64,000 nt of DNA from Morella rubra (GCA_003952965.2 CM025856.1:8228418-8292417); one strand, 5' to 3'. Numbered from the stretch's first letter, positions 22,740 through 34,679 are shown. Program-made: numbers and translations. The notes: generated by a model from the letters alone, not told the origin.

Positions 22740-23426
22740 GCTCAATCTGAACATCCAATGGTTCGGGTAGAGAGCTGGGCTTGCATCGACAGTGGCTTTT
22801 TACAATTATGTTCGAAATATTTTCGAACTAGGATGTAAACCATTTCAGATAACCGTTGGAGGCCTATACTATATTGGAGATTTTAAGACGTTGCACGACG
22901 TTTATGATAAGGAAGAGCGTTATTGGCAATCTGTCTCTCTGTTATTGTAGCAGAGCAACTAGATTTCTTTTTCTCCTATTCCGCTGTCCCAATCTGCCGA
23001 CAATCCCCCCCTGGGTTCGAAAAGCTTAGTGAAAACGTACTAACTACTTTTGGGTGTGGAGAGACGTCACAGATGCTGGCAGAAGGCAAACCATCTTTTC
23101 TGGACGTTGGAAGCATTCACGGTTTGAAGAAAGAAGATAAGTCAAATAGTCAAACTTCTAATTCAAAGCAAATATCACTTTGTCAAAGTTGTAAAGGAAA
23201 GGGAGTTTTATTGGCAGAAGAAGACAAACGTTCTCAAACTTCAAACGTCTTGGTCAAATCAAAACTTTCTACTTTTGACTTTGATGATATTCACGGCTTG
23301 AATGAAGAAGATGAAGCCTACAGTTCTTTTTCATCACATCATTCGCAAGTGTCACATAAAGTAAATGATAACATTTTGGTTAATGAAAAAGCCCAAGACA
23401 ATGGACAGATGCGCATGCTTTACTAG
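22740..23426 (+). pseudogene. unrecognised coding stretch in the gag position of element A
   Basis: Between the primer site and the recognisable gag tail lies a 167-residue open frame (22923-23426). It contains VAEQLDFFFSYSAVPICRQ, a Cys pair in LCQSCKGKG and two similar Asp/His-rich phrases (DVGSIHGLKKED and DFDDIHGLNEED). Coding sense appears to extend upstream in a shifted frame (YNYVRNIFELGC). It does not look like Copia gag. It may be a captured host gene segment or an unfamiliar gag; I do not recognise the family. Confidence 0.35.
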
Positions 23427-23520
23427 AAGCCCAATTCAAAAATTCGTGTGACAGCCAAGAAAAAAGTGAGATGTCTAGTGCAACAAAATAAAAAATGCTG
23501 GTCACCTAATAGTTGACAAG

Positions 23521-23778
23521 ATGCAAGTGACAACTATACTTAATAGCTTACCTCTTTCATGGGAGCATGTTGTTACAACACTTACACATAGTGGGAAAGA
23601 AATCTCAATTGTTTCTCTTCCTATTTTGCTGATACTTGAAGAAGAGAGAATGAAAAGACGAAGGAGAGAAGGTGGACTTATGATTGCACAAGCAACAAGT
23701 TCTCAGGTTCAACAACCACCAGTGAAAAGACAGACAAAATTCAAAAAGAAGTGGCAAAAGAAGTTCAAGCCTAGATAG
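23521..23778 (+). pseudogene. Copia gag C-terminal relic, element A
   Basis: The 85-residue frame reads TTILNSLPLSWEHVVTTLTH and EEERMKRRRREGG, a typical end of the plant Copia gag, and is followed by a basic tail. The zinc knuckle just after it is degraded to FKGGKLGHFRKNFP, having lost its cysteines. Confidence 0.7.
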
Positions 23779-23790
23779 AAGATAAAAGGA

Positions 23791-24440
23791 GTGTCCTTCA
23801 AGGGTGGAAAGCTGGGACACTTTAGAAAGAATTTCCCTAAATATCATGACCATAATAAAAACAAGGAGATTATAATGACTATCACTGAAGTTATGTTAGC
23901 AGCACCAACGTCAGACTCGTGGTGGATAGATTTTGAAGCTACAAGACATATATCTAGAAATAGAGCCTTATTTGTAGATTCGAAGGAAAAATCACTAGGC
24001 GAACATAAGGTCTACATGGGCAACAATACCTACAGTGATGTCATGGGAAATGGTAAATGTAAATTTTATTATAAAGGACCGGTCATAATATTAAGTGATG
24101 TTTTGTTTGTACCAAATGTCCGTAGAAATTTATTGTTTGTTTCTGTCTAAGACAATAAAGGATATGAGGTACGTTTTAAGTCTGGTCATGTATATCTTAG
24201 AAAAGGTGATGTACATTTAGAAGGAACAAAAGTAGATGATATGTATTTAATCACAATTGATAATAATAAAGTTACTATTTCTAGTTATTTGAATGCGTCA
24301 GATGATAAAAATAGTTCTTATTTATAGCATTTACGGTTAGGTCGAATAAATAAAAATAAAATGCTCAGAATGGTTAATAATGGGTTGATCCCTCAACCTA
24401 AAATTGATGATTTTGATATTTGTGAATATGTATCAAGGGC
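23791..24440 (+). pseudogene. Copia protease and pre-integrase relic, element A
   Basis: The protease segment reads WWIDFEATRHIS where the family has W-x-x-D-S-G-A-(T/S)-x-H, so the catalytic D-S-G is changed to D-F-E. It continues through VLFVPNVRRNLLFVSV. After a stop comes the pre-integrase segment ending HLRLGRINKNKM, where the family's L-W-H-x-R-L-G-H has lost its Trp to a stop and its last His to Arg. Confidence 0.7.
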
Positions 24441-24443
24441 AAA

Positions 24444-24962
24444 ATGACTAGTATGTCATTTGCAAAGCATTGGAAATCATTGGAATTACTTGAAGTAATT
24501 CATTCTGACATATGTGGATCGTTAAGAACTAAGACACATAGAGGAATGGAATACTTTATTATATTCATAGATGATTATTCAAGATATGGACATATCTATC
24601 TCCTAAAACATAAATATGAAGCATTAAAAAAATTTAAAGAATATAAAATGGAGGTAGAAAATTTATTAGGCAGGTCCATAAAAAATTTCAATAATGATAG
24701 AGGCAGTGAAGATGAAGCCATGGATGATTTCTACAAAATAAATGACATTAAACATTTATATACAATGCCATATAAATCACAACAAAATAGAATTGCAGAA
24801 AGAATAAATCAGACTCTAATGGATATGACCAGGTCCATGTTAACATATGCAGAGATGCCAAATCATTTTTGGGGAGAAGCAATATCAACTGCTGCATATA
24901 TATTAAATATAGTCAAGACGACGGCTAAACTATTAACACCATATGAATGTTGGACAGGCTAA
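24444..24962 (+). pseudogene. Copia integrase relic, element A
   Basis: The 172-residue frame holds the retroviral-type integrase core: the first Asp in EVIHSDICG, the second in FNNDRGSE and the catalytic Glu region in RIAERINQTLMDM. The tail FWGEAISTAAYILN is typical. The frame is largely open, but the canonical SDRGGE and [10 protein letters not shown] motifs are altered, and a stop follows at 24961. Confidence 0.75.
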
Positions 24963-25349
24963 AACCAAATTATGAAAATTTAAAGGTTTGGGGCTGTAAA
25001 ACACATGTACTTATTCCACAACCCTTAAGGAATAAGTTAGAAAGTAAAACCTGAGAATGCAGGTTTATAGGATATGTAGAGAATGGTAGTGGATATAGAT
25101 TTTACCATTATGAAAAAGGGTTAATTAAAAGTAGAGATGCATTTTTCTTGAAAATACCAATCAAGTTATTCCCAAAGAAGAAATAAAGCTCGTGGATGAT
25201 GAGATTGAAAAAACAAATAAAAGAAAATCCTTGGAAAATGATTCATTATCCAAGGATGCTGAAATCAGTGGGAGTAAAAGAATTAGAAAACCGTCTAGTA
25301 GATTAAGAGATCATTATGTTCTTAGAAAATGATCCAGCGAATTTCAAAG

Positions 25350-26240
25350 AGGCTACGAGCCTACTAGATGCAAAAGATTGGCTAGATGCTATGAATGATG
25401 AAATTGACTCAATAAATAAAAATGACATTTGAGAACTTACAAATTTACCGAGTCAAAGAAAAGCCATAGGATTCAAATGGGTATTAAGGAAGAAATTCAA
25501 AGCTAACGGGAGTCTAGAAAAATATAAGGCTAGATTGGTGTTGAAAGGATATACTCTCAACCTGGTGTAGATTTTGTAGATACATATTCTCCAGTAGCAA
25601 ATTTGTTTCAGTAAGGATACTAATGTCCATTGTTGCTTCAATGGATTTAGAATTGCATCAATTAGATGTAAAAATTGCATTTCTAAATGGAGAATTGCAA
25701 AAAGAAATCTACATGATTCAGCCTGAAGGTTTTCAACAAGGAAGTGAAGAAAAAGTCTACAAGTTGAAAAGATCTCTTTATGAACTTAAGCAATCATCTA
25801 GACAGTGGTATTTAAAGTTCCACCAAGCAATTTTGGAAATTGGTTTCGAGGTAAGTCCTTTAGAGCACCATGTTTATCTTTGGAAAAAGGAAGAAAACAT
25901 AACCATATTATCTTTATATGTTATGACATATTATTATCTAGTAATTCTCCATAAATTTGAATGAGGTAAAATCATTCTTAGGCTCTAAATTTGAAATGAA
26001 AGACATGGGTGTAGCAACTTATGTCTTAGGAATCAAAATCTCAAGAAATAGGGATTCAAAACTTTTATATTTAGGTCAGAAGAAATACAAAGATAAAGAG
26101 CTTAAAAGATTTGATATGAATGACTGTATGTAACACCCAACTCTTTTGCACCTATTTGGTATATATGTGATAGGGGGTAAGTACTGGCACGGGGCGTAAC
26201 ATGTAGGCCAGTAAATACTCCCATAAATAAAAGATTAAAT
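25350..26240 (+). pseudogene. Copia reverse transcriptase relic, element A, unit 1
   Basis: Broken frames give TYSPVANFVSVRILMS, then an open 113-residue frame with HQLDVKIAFLNGELQKEIYM, QPEGF and YKLKRSLYELKQSSRQWY. At the catalytic site the DNA for Y-V-D-D has lost one base, giving YVMTYY. A short inverted-repeat insertion interrupts the region at about 26129-26201. Confidence 0.75.
26129..26201. mobile_element. mini-insertion with inverted ends related to 39643 repeat
   Basis: The segment starts TGTAACACCC and ends GGGGCGTAACA, imperfect inverted repeats. Read on the minus strand, its right end (TGTTACGCCCCGTG ... GTACTTACCCCCTA) closely matches the repeat that starts at 39643 (TGTCACGCCCCCGTG ... 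GTACTTACCCCCTA). A trimmed version persists in the duplicated unit near 29453-29502. Confidence 0.55.
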
Positions 26241-26958
26241 TTAAACAAAAAGATGTGTCCACAAAATGAAGCTGAAGAAGAGGAAATGGAGAATATTCTT
26301 TATGCTCAAGCTGTAGGCAGTCTTATGTATGCTATGACTACTACTATACCACATATTTGTTATGCCGTAGGTTTGGTTAGTAGATATCAATCTAATCCTG
26401 AAAAAACATTGGCAAGCAGTTAAAAGGATATTTAGAAATTTACAAGGCACAAAAATATGGGATTATGTTTTGGAATGGGTGACTAAAAATCATAGGTTAT
26501 ACAGATGCTAATTTTGCAAGAGATCATGATGATAGAAAATCCACAAGTGGATATATATTTCTATTCGGTGGAACATTGTTTCTTGGTTAAGTAAGAAACA
26601 GAGCTGTGTTGCAAAATCTACAATGGAGGCAGAGTATATTTCTTGCAGCACAGTGGTATGCGATGTGGTTTGGATTAAACGCTTTGTAGAAAGCTTAAAT
26701 TTAGGTATACCTACTGGACCGGTCGATGTGTTTTGTGATAACAAGCCTGCTATCTCATTAATAAAAAGTGGAACAAAAAGTTCCAAAGGAAAACATATTG
26801 ATGTAAATTACCATTATATACAAGATATAGTGGAGAGAGGAGAAAAAAAAGTCGACTATATTTCTACTGAGGAGATGGTAGCCAATCCAATGACCAAAGG
26901 ATTGATTCTGACAAAATTCAAAGAACATGTGACGGTTATGGGTTTAAGATGCATCTAA
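26241..26958 (+). pseudogene. Copia RT tail and RNase H relic, element A, unit 1
   Basis: The first part reads QAVGSLMYAMTTTIPHICYA (family V-G-S-L-M-Y-A-M-x-x-T-R-P-D-I) and YQSNPEK. The second is a 111-residue open frame with MEAEYISCSTVVCDVVW, DNKPAISLIKSG and HIDVNYHYIQDIV, the Copia RNase H signature. Frameshifts separate the two. Confidence 0.75.
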
Positions 26959-27326
26959 ATGGAAAAGGTCACATAAGTGAGAGCATATTTCAAAGAAATC
27001 AGGGACGCCTAAACTATAGAAATATTGTGTACTTACCTATTTGTTTTTTGGTCATATTATAGGTGAGAAAATGATGGATAAATTTGGTTGTTATCCAAGT
27101 TATTGCAGTTCAATGAAGTAGAATCTTGCAAGGTGAATTCAATTGAAACTCGGTGAAAAGAACACATGAGATCATGTGTACTGAAATATCATCATGGGAG
27201 GTAAACTAATGATTGTAATATTTATCTCAAGTATTTATGATGAGAGAAAGTTGGAGATTCATATAAATTATTTGCGCATATGTATAACCAACTTAAGTAG
27301 TAGTAAGGTTATGGCATGATTCAAGT

Positions 27327-27602
27327 GCAACAATGCAACGTAATGGTTGCGTTGCCAAATAGATCGATGCCATAAAATGAACCGGTCAAACAATGCAACC
27401 AATGGGAATTACTACTTCCGTTGGCCAAGAGATGTAATTGTTTGAAGAGATGCTCCTGTTGCAGTGAGGTCTATATAATCCCATTGAACAACAATTACTT
27501 ATTATTCCAATTGTTCTCTCCAGTTTTCTTTAAAAACAAAACAAAGCATCTTAAGGCCAAAGGATTTGATTGTCAAAAGATGACAACCATTCATTTTCAT
27601 TA
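27327..27602 (+). repeat. extra LTR copy of element A in unit 1
   Basis: It matches the 5' LTR (22399-22704) and 3' LTR (30456-30754), but its first bases and a middle segment are deleted. It ends at the same TAGGT junction to host DNA (27603-27607), which shows it came from duplicating the original 3' LTR plus flank. Confidence 0.85.
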
Positions 27603-28247
27603 TAGGTAATATCCCAGCTCTAAGATAGTGGCATTTGACACTATGTCTGACACTTTTTTGCAGTCTTATACACTTTAATTGGATTTAATGTCCTCAATTG
27701 TTGTCTGGTGGTACATGATCCATCAGATGATTTGACTCATTTTATTCATGCAACTATGGGACACAATCGATCCTGTGGTAGCTGATCAAATTACTATTTT
27801 TCTGCATCCTTCCAACACTGCATTACTGTCTACTAATAGAAGATACATTATAAACTACCTACTGTTATTTTAAAATCCCACCATTGAAGAATTGGATATA
27901 GTATGATATCTGATGCTGAGGAAAGAGGAGTAATTAGTCCTGGAAAGGTAAGCATTTTCCTTGCTATGATAAAAAAATTTGGTGTATCAATCAATGTTCT
28001 TCCTGTTAATCTGGAGTTCATTTTCCAAGGTTTTGGAAGTGGAGATTATAGCTTGGTGAAATTGAAGTATCTTAAGTTGGAGTCTTAGTAATCATGCAGA
28101 GTATATTAGTTGAACCAACGAGTGGAAATACAAGACTTGGTATTGCGGTTGTTGCAGCAATTTGGGGAATAAAGTTAGTTACAATGCTTGCATCCATAAA
28201 TCTTGGAAGGAGGGTTCTTTTACGTGCATTTGGCGCAAGATTGTTTT
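27603..28247 (+). pseudogene. cysteine synthase relic, exons 2-3, unit 1 copy
   Basis: Host intron resumes with TAGGTAATATCC. Exon 2 (27890-27947) reads IGYSMISDAEERGVISPGK and ends at a GTAAGC donor. Exon 3 (28100-28247) follows a GCAG acceptor and reads [16 protein letters not shown] then [10 protein letters not shown], the substrate-binding T-S-G-N-T loop being intact. Two bases are missing near GCGCAAGATT compared with the unit 2 copy. It is cut by the LTR of element B at 28248. Confidence 0.8.
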
Positions 28248-28775
28248 TGTAAGAAGTATGCCCTAAAAACTAGTTTTATTTAAGGATGATTATAAGATAA
28301 TTATTTATTTTGTGTTTATCACATATGTTTATTTATTTATGGGTATATAAGATGTCACACAGTTTCTAAGTGACTTGTAGAAAGTCATGCCAATATTAAT
28401 GAATCAAAGGTGGAAGTATGACTTTTCATTCCTTGTTTACTTGACGTTTGTTCTAGACCAAGGTACATGTTTATGTATATAGGTCTACACTCATTGTGCC
28501 TCTATTAAATAAGATGATGAACTTGTCATTGAGGAGGTGACCTTAAGCAAATGAGTAGATGCATGTAAGAGTACATGCATTGAACGAGATCTAATATGAA
28601 TATCTTCTAGAAGTGATACGATGGTGAGTGATATTCGGCACAATGACTTTGGTATCTTAGACCTGAGAGGTTTGCAAGTCATTTGGTGATGATCTTTATA
28701 GGTGAAAAGTTGGGTTTTGTATATAGTAAATAGTTTTGTATAAATGCTCAATAAGGAATCCACCAGTCTCTTAAC
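28248..28775 (+). repeat. truncated LTR of element B, unit 1
   Basis: It starts TGTAAGAAGTATGCCC and matches the first roughly 600 bp of the element B LTR at 31401, with several internal deletions. It ends at the tandem duplication junction. Confidence 0.8.
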
Positions 28776-28814
28776 GAGATATAGATAGTGGATTAATTAA
28801 TTCTCAATAAATAA

Positions 28815-29500
28815 AAATGTTTGAGAACTTACAAATTTACCGAGTCAAAGAAAAGCCATAGGATGCAAATGGGTATTAAGGAAGAAATTCAAAGCTCGGG
28901 AGTCTAGAAAAATATAAGGCTAGATTGGTGGAAAGGATCTCTCAACCTGGTGTAGATTTTGTAGATACATATTCTCCAGTAGCAAAATTTGTTTCAGTAA
29001 GGATACTAATGTCCATTGTTGCTTCAATGGATTTAGAATTGCATCAATTAGATGTAAAAACAGCATTTCTAAATGGAGAATTGAAAAAGAAATCTACATG
29101 ATTCAGAAGGTTTTCAATACAAGTTGAAAAGGACAGTGGTATTTAAAGTTACCAAGCAATTTTGGAAATTGGTTTCGAGGTAAGTCCTTTAGAGCTGTTT
29201 ATCTTTGGAAAAAGGAAGAAAACATAACCATATTATCTTTATATGTTATGACATATTATTATCTAGTAATTCTCCATAAATTTGAATGAGGTAAAATCAT
29301 TCTTAGGCTCTAAATTTGAAATGAAAGACATGGGTGTAGCAACTTATGTCTTAGGAATCAAAATCTCAAGAAATAGGGATTCAAAACTTTTATATTTAGG
29401 TCAGAAGAAATACAAAGATAAAGAGCTTAAAAGATTTGATATGAATGACTGTATGTAGCACCTATTTGGTATATATGTGATAGGGGGTAAGTACTTAGTA
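28815..29500 (+). pseudogene. Copia reverse transcriptase relic, element A, unit 2
   Basis: Same region as 25425-26220 with additional deletions, for example within the QPEGF and YELKQ blocks. It shares the 1-bp loss in the Y-V-D-D codons, so that mutation came before the duplication. Confidence 0.7.
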
Positions 29501-29547
29501 GGCCAGTAAATACTCCCATAAATAAAAGATTAAATTTAAACAAAAAG

Positions 29548-30257
29548 ATGTGTCCACAAAATGAAGCTGAAGAAGAGGAAATGGAGAATATTCTTTATGC
29601 TCAAGCTGTAGGCAGTCTTATGTATGCTATGACTACTACTATACCACATATTTGTTATGCCGTAGGTTTGGTTAGTAGATATCAATCTAATCCTGAAAAG
29701 GAACATTGGCAAGCATTTAAAAGGGTATTTAGAAATTTACAAGGCACAAAAAGTATGGGATTATGTTTTGGAATGGGTGACTAAAAATCATAGGTTATAC
29801 AGATGCTAATTTTGCAAGAGATCATGATGATAGAAAATCCACAAGTGGATATATATTTCTATTCGGTGGAACATCTGTTTCTTGGTTAAGTAAGAAACAG
29901 AGCTGTGTTGCAAAATCTACAATGGAGGCAGAGTATATTTCTTGCAGCACAGTGGTATGCGATGTGGTTTGGATTAAACGCTTTGTAGAAAGCTTAAATT
30001 TAGGTATACCTACTGGACCGGTCGATGTGTTTTGTGATAACAAGCCTGCTATCTCATTAATAAAAAGTGGAACAAAAAGTTCCAAAGGAAAACATATTGA
30101 TGTAAATTACCATTATATACAAGATATAGTGGAGAGAGGAGAAAAAAAAGTCGACTATATTTCTACTGAGGAGATGGTAGCCAATCCAATGACCAAAGGA
30201 TTGATTCTGACAAAATTCAAAGAACATGTGATAATTATGGGTTTAAGATGCATCTAA
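29548..30257 (+). pseudogene. Copia RT tail and RNase H relic, element A, unit 2
   Basis: Copy of 26247-26958. It keeps a residue pair lost in unit 1 (EKEHWQAFKRVF). The 111-residue RNase H frame is nearly identical to unit 1, differing at HVIIMGL versus HVTVMGL. Confidence 0.75.
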
Positions 30258-30455
30258 ATTGAAAAGGTCACATAAGTGAGAGCATATTTCAAAGAAAATC
30301 AGGGACGCCTAAACTATAGAAATATTGTGTACTTACCTATTTGTTTTTTGGTCATATTATAGGTGAGAAAATGATAAATTTAATCCAAGTCAAGAGATAT
30401 CCGAAACTTTTATGATTTTGCTTTAAGTAGTAGTAAGGTTATGTGATCAAGTGGG

Positions 30456-30754
30456 AGTTGAAACAATGCAACGCATGGATGCGTTGCCTTGGTTCAAATT
30501 GATCGATGCATGAACCGAACCAGTATATGTCAACCGGTCAAACAATGCAACCAATTGGAATTACGACTTCCGTTGGCCAAGAGATGTAATTGTTTGAAGA
30601 GATGCTCCTGTTGCAGTGAGGTCTATATAATCCCATTGAACAACAATTACTTATTATTCCAATTGTTCTCTCCAGTTTTCTTTAAAAACAAAACAAAGCA
30701 TCTTAAGGCCAAAGGATTTGATTGTCAAAAGATGACAACCATTCATTTTCATCA
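30456..30754 (+). repeat. 3' LTR of element A
   Basis: It follows a purine-rich tract (CAAGTGGGAG) and reads AGTTGAAACAATGCAACGC to TTTTCATCA, then TAGGT. This is the LTR whose flank matches the target duplication left of the 5' LTR. Confidence 0.85.
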
Positions 30755-31400
30755 TAGGTAATATCCCAGCTCTAAGATAGTGGCATTTGACACTATGTCT
30801 GACACTTTTTTGCAGTCTTATACACTTTAATTGGATTTAATGTCCTCAATTGTTGTCTGGTGGTACATGATCCATCAGATGATTTGACTCATTTTATTCA
30901 TGCAACTATGGGACACAATCGATCCTGTGGTAGCTGATCAAATTACTATTTTTCTGCATCCTTCCAACACTGCATTACTGTCTACTAATAGAAGATACAT
31001 TATAAACTACCTACTGTTATTTTAAAATCCCACCATTGAAGAATTGGATATAGTATGATATCTGATGCTGAGGAAAGAGGAGTAATTAGTCCTGGAAAGG
31101 TAAGCATTTTCCTTGCTATGATAAAAAAATTTGGTGTATCAATCAATGTTCTTCCTGTTAATCTGGAGTTCATTTTCCAAGGTTTTGGAAGTGGAGATTA
31201 TAGCTTGGTGAAATTGAAGTATCTTAAGTTGGAGTCTTAGTAATCATGCAGAGTATATTAGTTGAACCAACGAGTGGAAATACAAGACTTGGTATTGCGG
31301 TTGTTGCAGCAATTTGGGGAATAAAGTTAGTTACAATGCTTGCATCCATAAATCTTGGAAGGAGGGTTCTTTTACGTGCATTTGGCGCAGAGATTGTTTT
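30755..31400 (+). pseudogene. cysteine synthase relic, exons 2-3, unit 2 copy
   Basis: Exon 2 (31042-31099) and exon 3 (31252-31400) match unit 1. Exon 3 keeps the full LRAFGAEIV reading. Element B interrupts it after GTTTT (31396-31400). The exon continues at 38877 with the duplicated GTTTT. Confidence 0.8.
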
Positions 31401-32651
31401 TGTAAGAAGTATGCCCTAAAAACCAGTTTTATTTAAGGATGATTATAAGATAATTATTTATTTTGTGTTTATCACATATGTTTATTTATTTATGGGTATT
31501 GTGTTGTTGCATAAGATGTCACACAGTTTTACTGTTAAGTGACATTGTAGAGAAGTCATGCCAATGATTAATGAATCAAAGGTGGAGAGTATGACTTTTC
31601 AGTTCCTTGTTTACTTGACATTTGTTCTAGACCAAGGTACATGTTTATGTATATAGGTCTACACTCGTTGTGCCTCTATTAAATAGGATGATGGACTCTG
31701 TCATTGAGGTGGTGACCTTAAGCAAACGAGTGGATGCATTGTAAGAGTACATGCATTAAACGAGATTAATATGAATATCTTCTAAAGTGATCATCGATGG
31801 TAGAATGATATTCGGCACAATCGACTTATGGTATCCTTAGACTTGAGAGGTTTATATGGAATTTTTTGTTGTATACTTGTGCTCTGACCGAGTCATTTGG
31901 TGATGATCTTTATAGGTCAAATATTCCAGACAAAGTTGGGTCTTGTATATAGTAAATAGTTTTGTATAGATGCTCAATAAGGAATCCACCAGTCTCTTAA
32001 CGAGATAGTATATTCATTAAATCTGTATGGGGTTGAACTCTGGAAAATCACTGGCCAGTGTAATTAATAAACTATTTTGGAAATAATTTGGGAGTTCAAC
32101 AAATTACAGATTGGAATTAAGAATTATATGAGCTAGAGATTTAATCGGTAATATTATTCTGATCCTATTGGCTCATGTGGAATATAGAATGATGGAAGGA
32201 TAAATAAGTTAATATTGTTAGCAAAAGGGATTTCACAAATCAATCTCAAAATTCTCGGGGGTGAATTGTAATATGTTGGTGGACTTGATTACAATTAGTA
32301 GAAGCCCAAAATTCGGAATAAAAGAATATAAGGGAGTTAATGGAAAATGAGTTTTTCCATGTGATCCTACGGCCGAGATTTGAGATCCCTAACAATCCCA
32401 CGCACTATCACAGCTAGGGTTTTCATATATAAGGATAGCTATGAGATAGTCTGCCCTAATTAATGGAATGGACTAATTGTTAGTCCCATCAGGACTCAGA
32501 AAGATAGTTGTGAGCGTGGAGAGGAAGGAGGCAGAACACTTGGCTGCTATTGTGGAATCTCAAGATTGTGTTCGACAAGAACCTGAAGATTATTGAAGAA
32601 TTCTCGGGATCAAAAAGAGAATTTAAGTTAATTTTCGCAGACAAACTTTCA

Positions 32652-34679
32652 GTGGTATCAGAGCCAGGTTAGTTGAACCTCATTCTCTTGAGATGACAGT
32701 TTGTTAGAAAATTCATGATAGTCGAATCTTTGATTTATTTGTAAAATCATTTTTTTAAATAAATCATATTTTGTTCTTGGCGATTTTGGAAATCCCGAGG
32801 AGATTTAGTTTGCAAAATAGAAGGATCCGATTACTATGAATTTTCTAAGTTTTCTTTATGAATACGATTCTTGTGTTCTTGGCCGATTTTTCGAAATCAC
32901 GGGAAAAAGTTTTTCTTTTCAGATCTGAATATTAAGGAACTCGATTGAATGGAAGTTCTAATTTCCTCTTTCACACTTTCATAAGATCTGAATTCGTTTT
33001 ATTTGTTCATATTTCGGAATGAAGCATGATGTTTGATTATATGATTTTGTTTTGTGAAAACCAACTCTATGGAAATAGTGAGGTTGCCGCCGTGCCAACG
33101 GTTGAAGCTACGCCTGGTATGACCGGCGCAGCCCTGTTGGAGCTGAGGTAGGGTCCGGCGGACTTGGAAGCCGTGGACACCACCAGAACAAGCACACTCG
33201 TGTATGGGGTGTGTGGTTGGCTTCCTGCGGCCACAGCGCACCTGACGGCGGCTCTTTGGCCGTCGATGGTTAGACCAGCCAACGTCCAGCCATAGGGCTG
33301 GCTTTAGACCGGGGCGAATGCACGCCAGATCTGACCGGCGCTGCGTGGCCTTGACCTCTTGGGTGGCCTCATAGCCAACGGTTGGGCCTCAAGCCCTATG
33401 TGTAGACAACAGTGACAGACCAGCCAACGTCCAGCCTAGGGCTGGCTGGACGTGGCTGGCCGAAGCCATTAGCCGGGCCTGCCCTTGCCTCCCAGGGCCT
33501 CAAGCGGCACTTGCATGAGATGCCCGGGTCACTGCCCAAACGGGTAGGGCATTTTTGCCCTAGCCCATGTATTTGGGTTTTCTTTTAAAGGAAATGGGTT
33601 TGGGCTGTTTAAAGACGCATGGGCCAAAAAATTTTGTTTTAAAAGGGGCCCATTTCTTGTTTTAACAAGGAGAGGCCCAATAGTTGGGCTGTCCTTTGTG
33701 TTCTTATTTAAATAAATGTTTTGGGCTTAATTTAAAAAATGCTTGGGCTGAAAATTTTTTATTTAATGGGGAAGCCCACATTTATTTTAAAAGGAATTGG
33801 ACTGGCCCGAATTATTTTTAAAGGGTATGGGCCAGCCCAAGTTTCAGCCCAGCTCGAATTAAAAAAAAAAAGTGAGAGAGGCCTTGCCACACGGGCTGGG
33901 CCGTATTGGGCCAACCCATAGATTGGATCCATGGGCAACCCAAGTGGGAACCCAACCTATGGAGCAAATGGATACGGTCCGGGTTTGACCTATCGAATGG
34001 GTTGGACTTCGATCGGTCTGTCAAACGTTGACCAACTTAGTTTGACCATTGACTTTTTCAAAAAAAAAAATTAAATGCAAGGGTTAAATGGGATTGTTTA
34101 GGGGAAACTAATCCCATGGCCACCCCATTGTTGGTAAATGAGAATTTTATTTTATTGAGGATTGGATGAAACTAAAATAGGGGATTCTAATTTCTTAATT
34201 TTATAGTTTGTCTCGTTTATTTCTTTGGAAGATAAATGGGGATGTATGAGGAGTGGGGGTGTTGACTAAAATAGCGGTACTGACCCATTTCAAAATTACA
34301 TTTAAATTATGCGATGGTTGCCCTTAATCAAATAAACACGTACGCCAAAATAGTGAATATCGTGTTTGTTTGATGGCCAAAAGGAATATTAAGAATTACG
34401 AATAATTACATGCTATGAGTATGTGACATGAGATGAATTCGTAATGGATAATTATTATTCGTTTTTTACAAGATGTGCCCATGGTTACTAAAATAGTATC
34501 ATGTGCATATAAGGTAAGAATTCTTGATATCCACTAGTGACACAGAGTATAATTGTTATATTCTAGATTTTTCTTGATTGCAATGTCGTGGTGGGAGATA
34601 CCATTAGTTATTTAAAAACCCGATGCTAGTGGAATATAAATACATGTGATTATTCATTCTTTGTTTTAGTAGATTCAAT
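32652..34679 (+). other. long leader of element B, no gag seen
   Basis: The leader starts with the primer site. 33080-33480 is a GC-rich block with two copies of GACCAGCCAACGTCCAGCC and a dyad at about 33420-33465. 33560-33960 repeats GGGCC/GCCCA-type phrases in AT-rich DNA. No Copia gag motif was found in any frame. Confidence 0.5.

Larger units (their letters stand above)
25410..28775 (+). repeat. tandem duplication, unit 1
   Basis: The unit begins CAATAAATAAAAATG and spans the reverse transcriptase to the 3' LTR of element A, cysteine synthase exons 2-3, and about 530 bp of the LTR of element B. It matches unit 2 (28803 to about 32007) closely, but each unit has private small deletions. 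A junction filler of about 27 bp (28776-28802) separates them. Confidence 0.85.
22399..30754 (+). mobile_element. Copia LTR retrotransposon A, internally duplicated
   Basis: The 5' LTR is 22399-22704 (TGTTGAAACAATG ... TTTTCATCA) and the 3' LTR is 30456-30754, its first base changed. TAGGT flanks both ends (22394-22398 and 30755-30759), a perfect 5-bp target duplication. A degenerate primer site GTGGAATCAGAGCC follows the 5' LTR. The domain order protease, integrase, reverse transcriptase, RNase H is that of Copia. A tandem duplication placed a second 3' half, with its own LTR copy (27327-27602) and host DNA, inside this span. All frames are broken. Confidence 0.85.
28803..32007 (+). repeat. 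tandem duplication, unit 2
   Basis: Second copy of the 25410-28775 unit. It runs into the complete 5' LTR of element B, so unit 2 keeps the original right-hand context and unit 1 keeps the original left-hand context. Confidence 0.85.
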
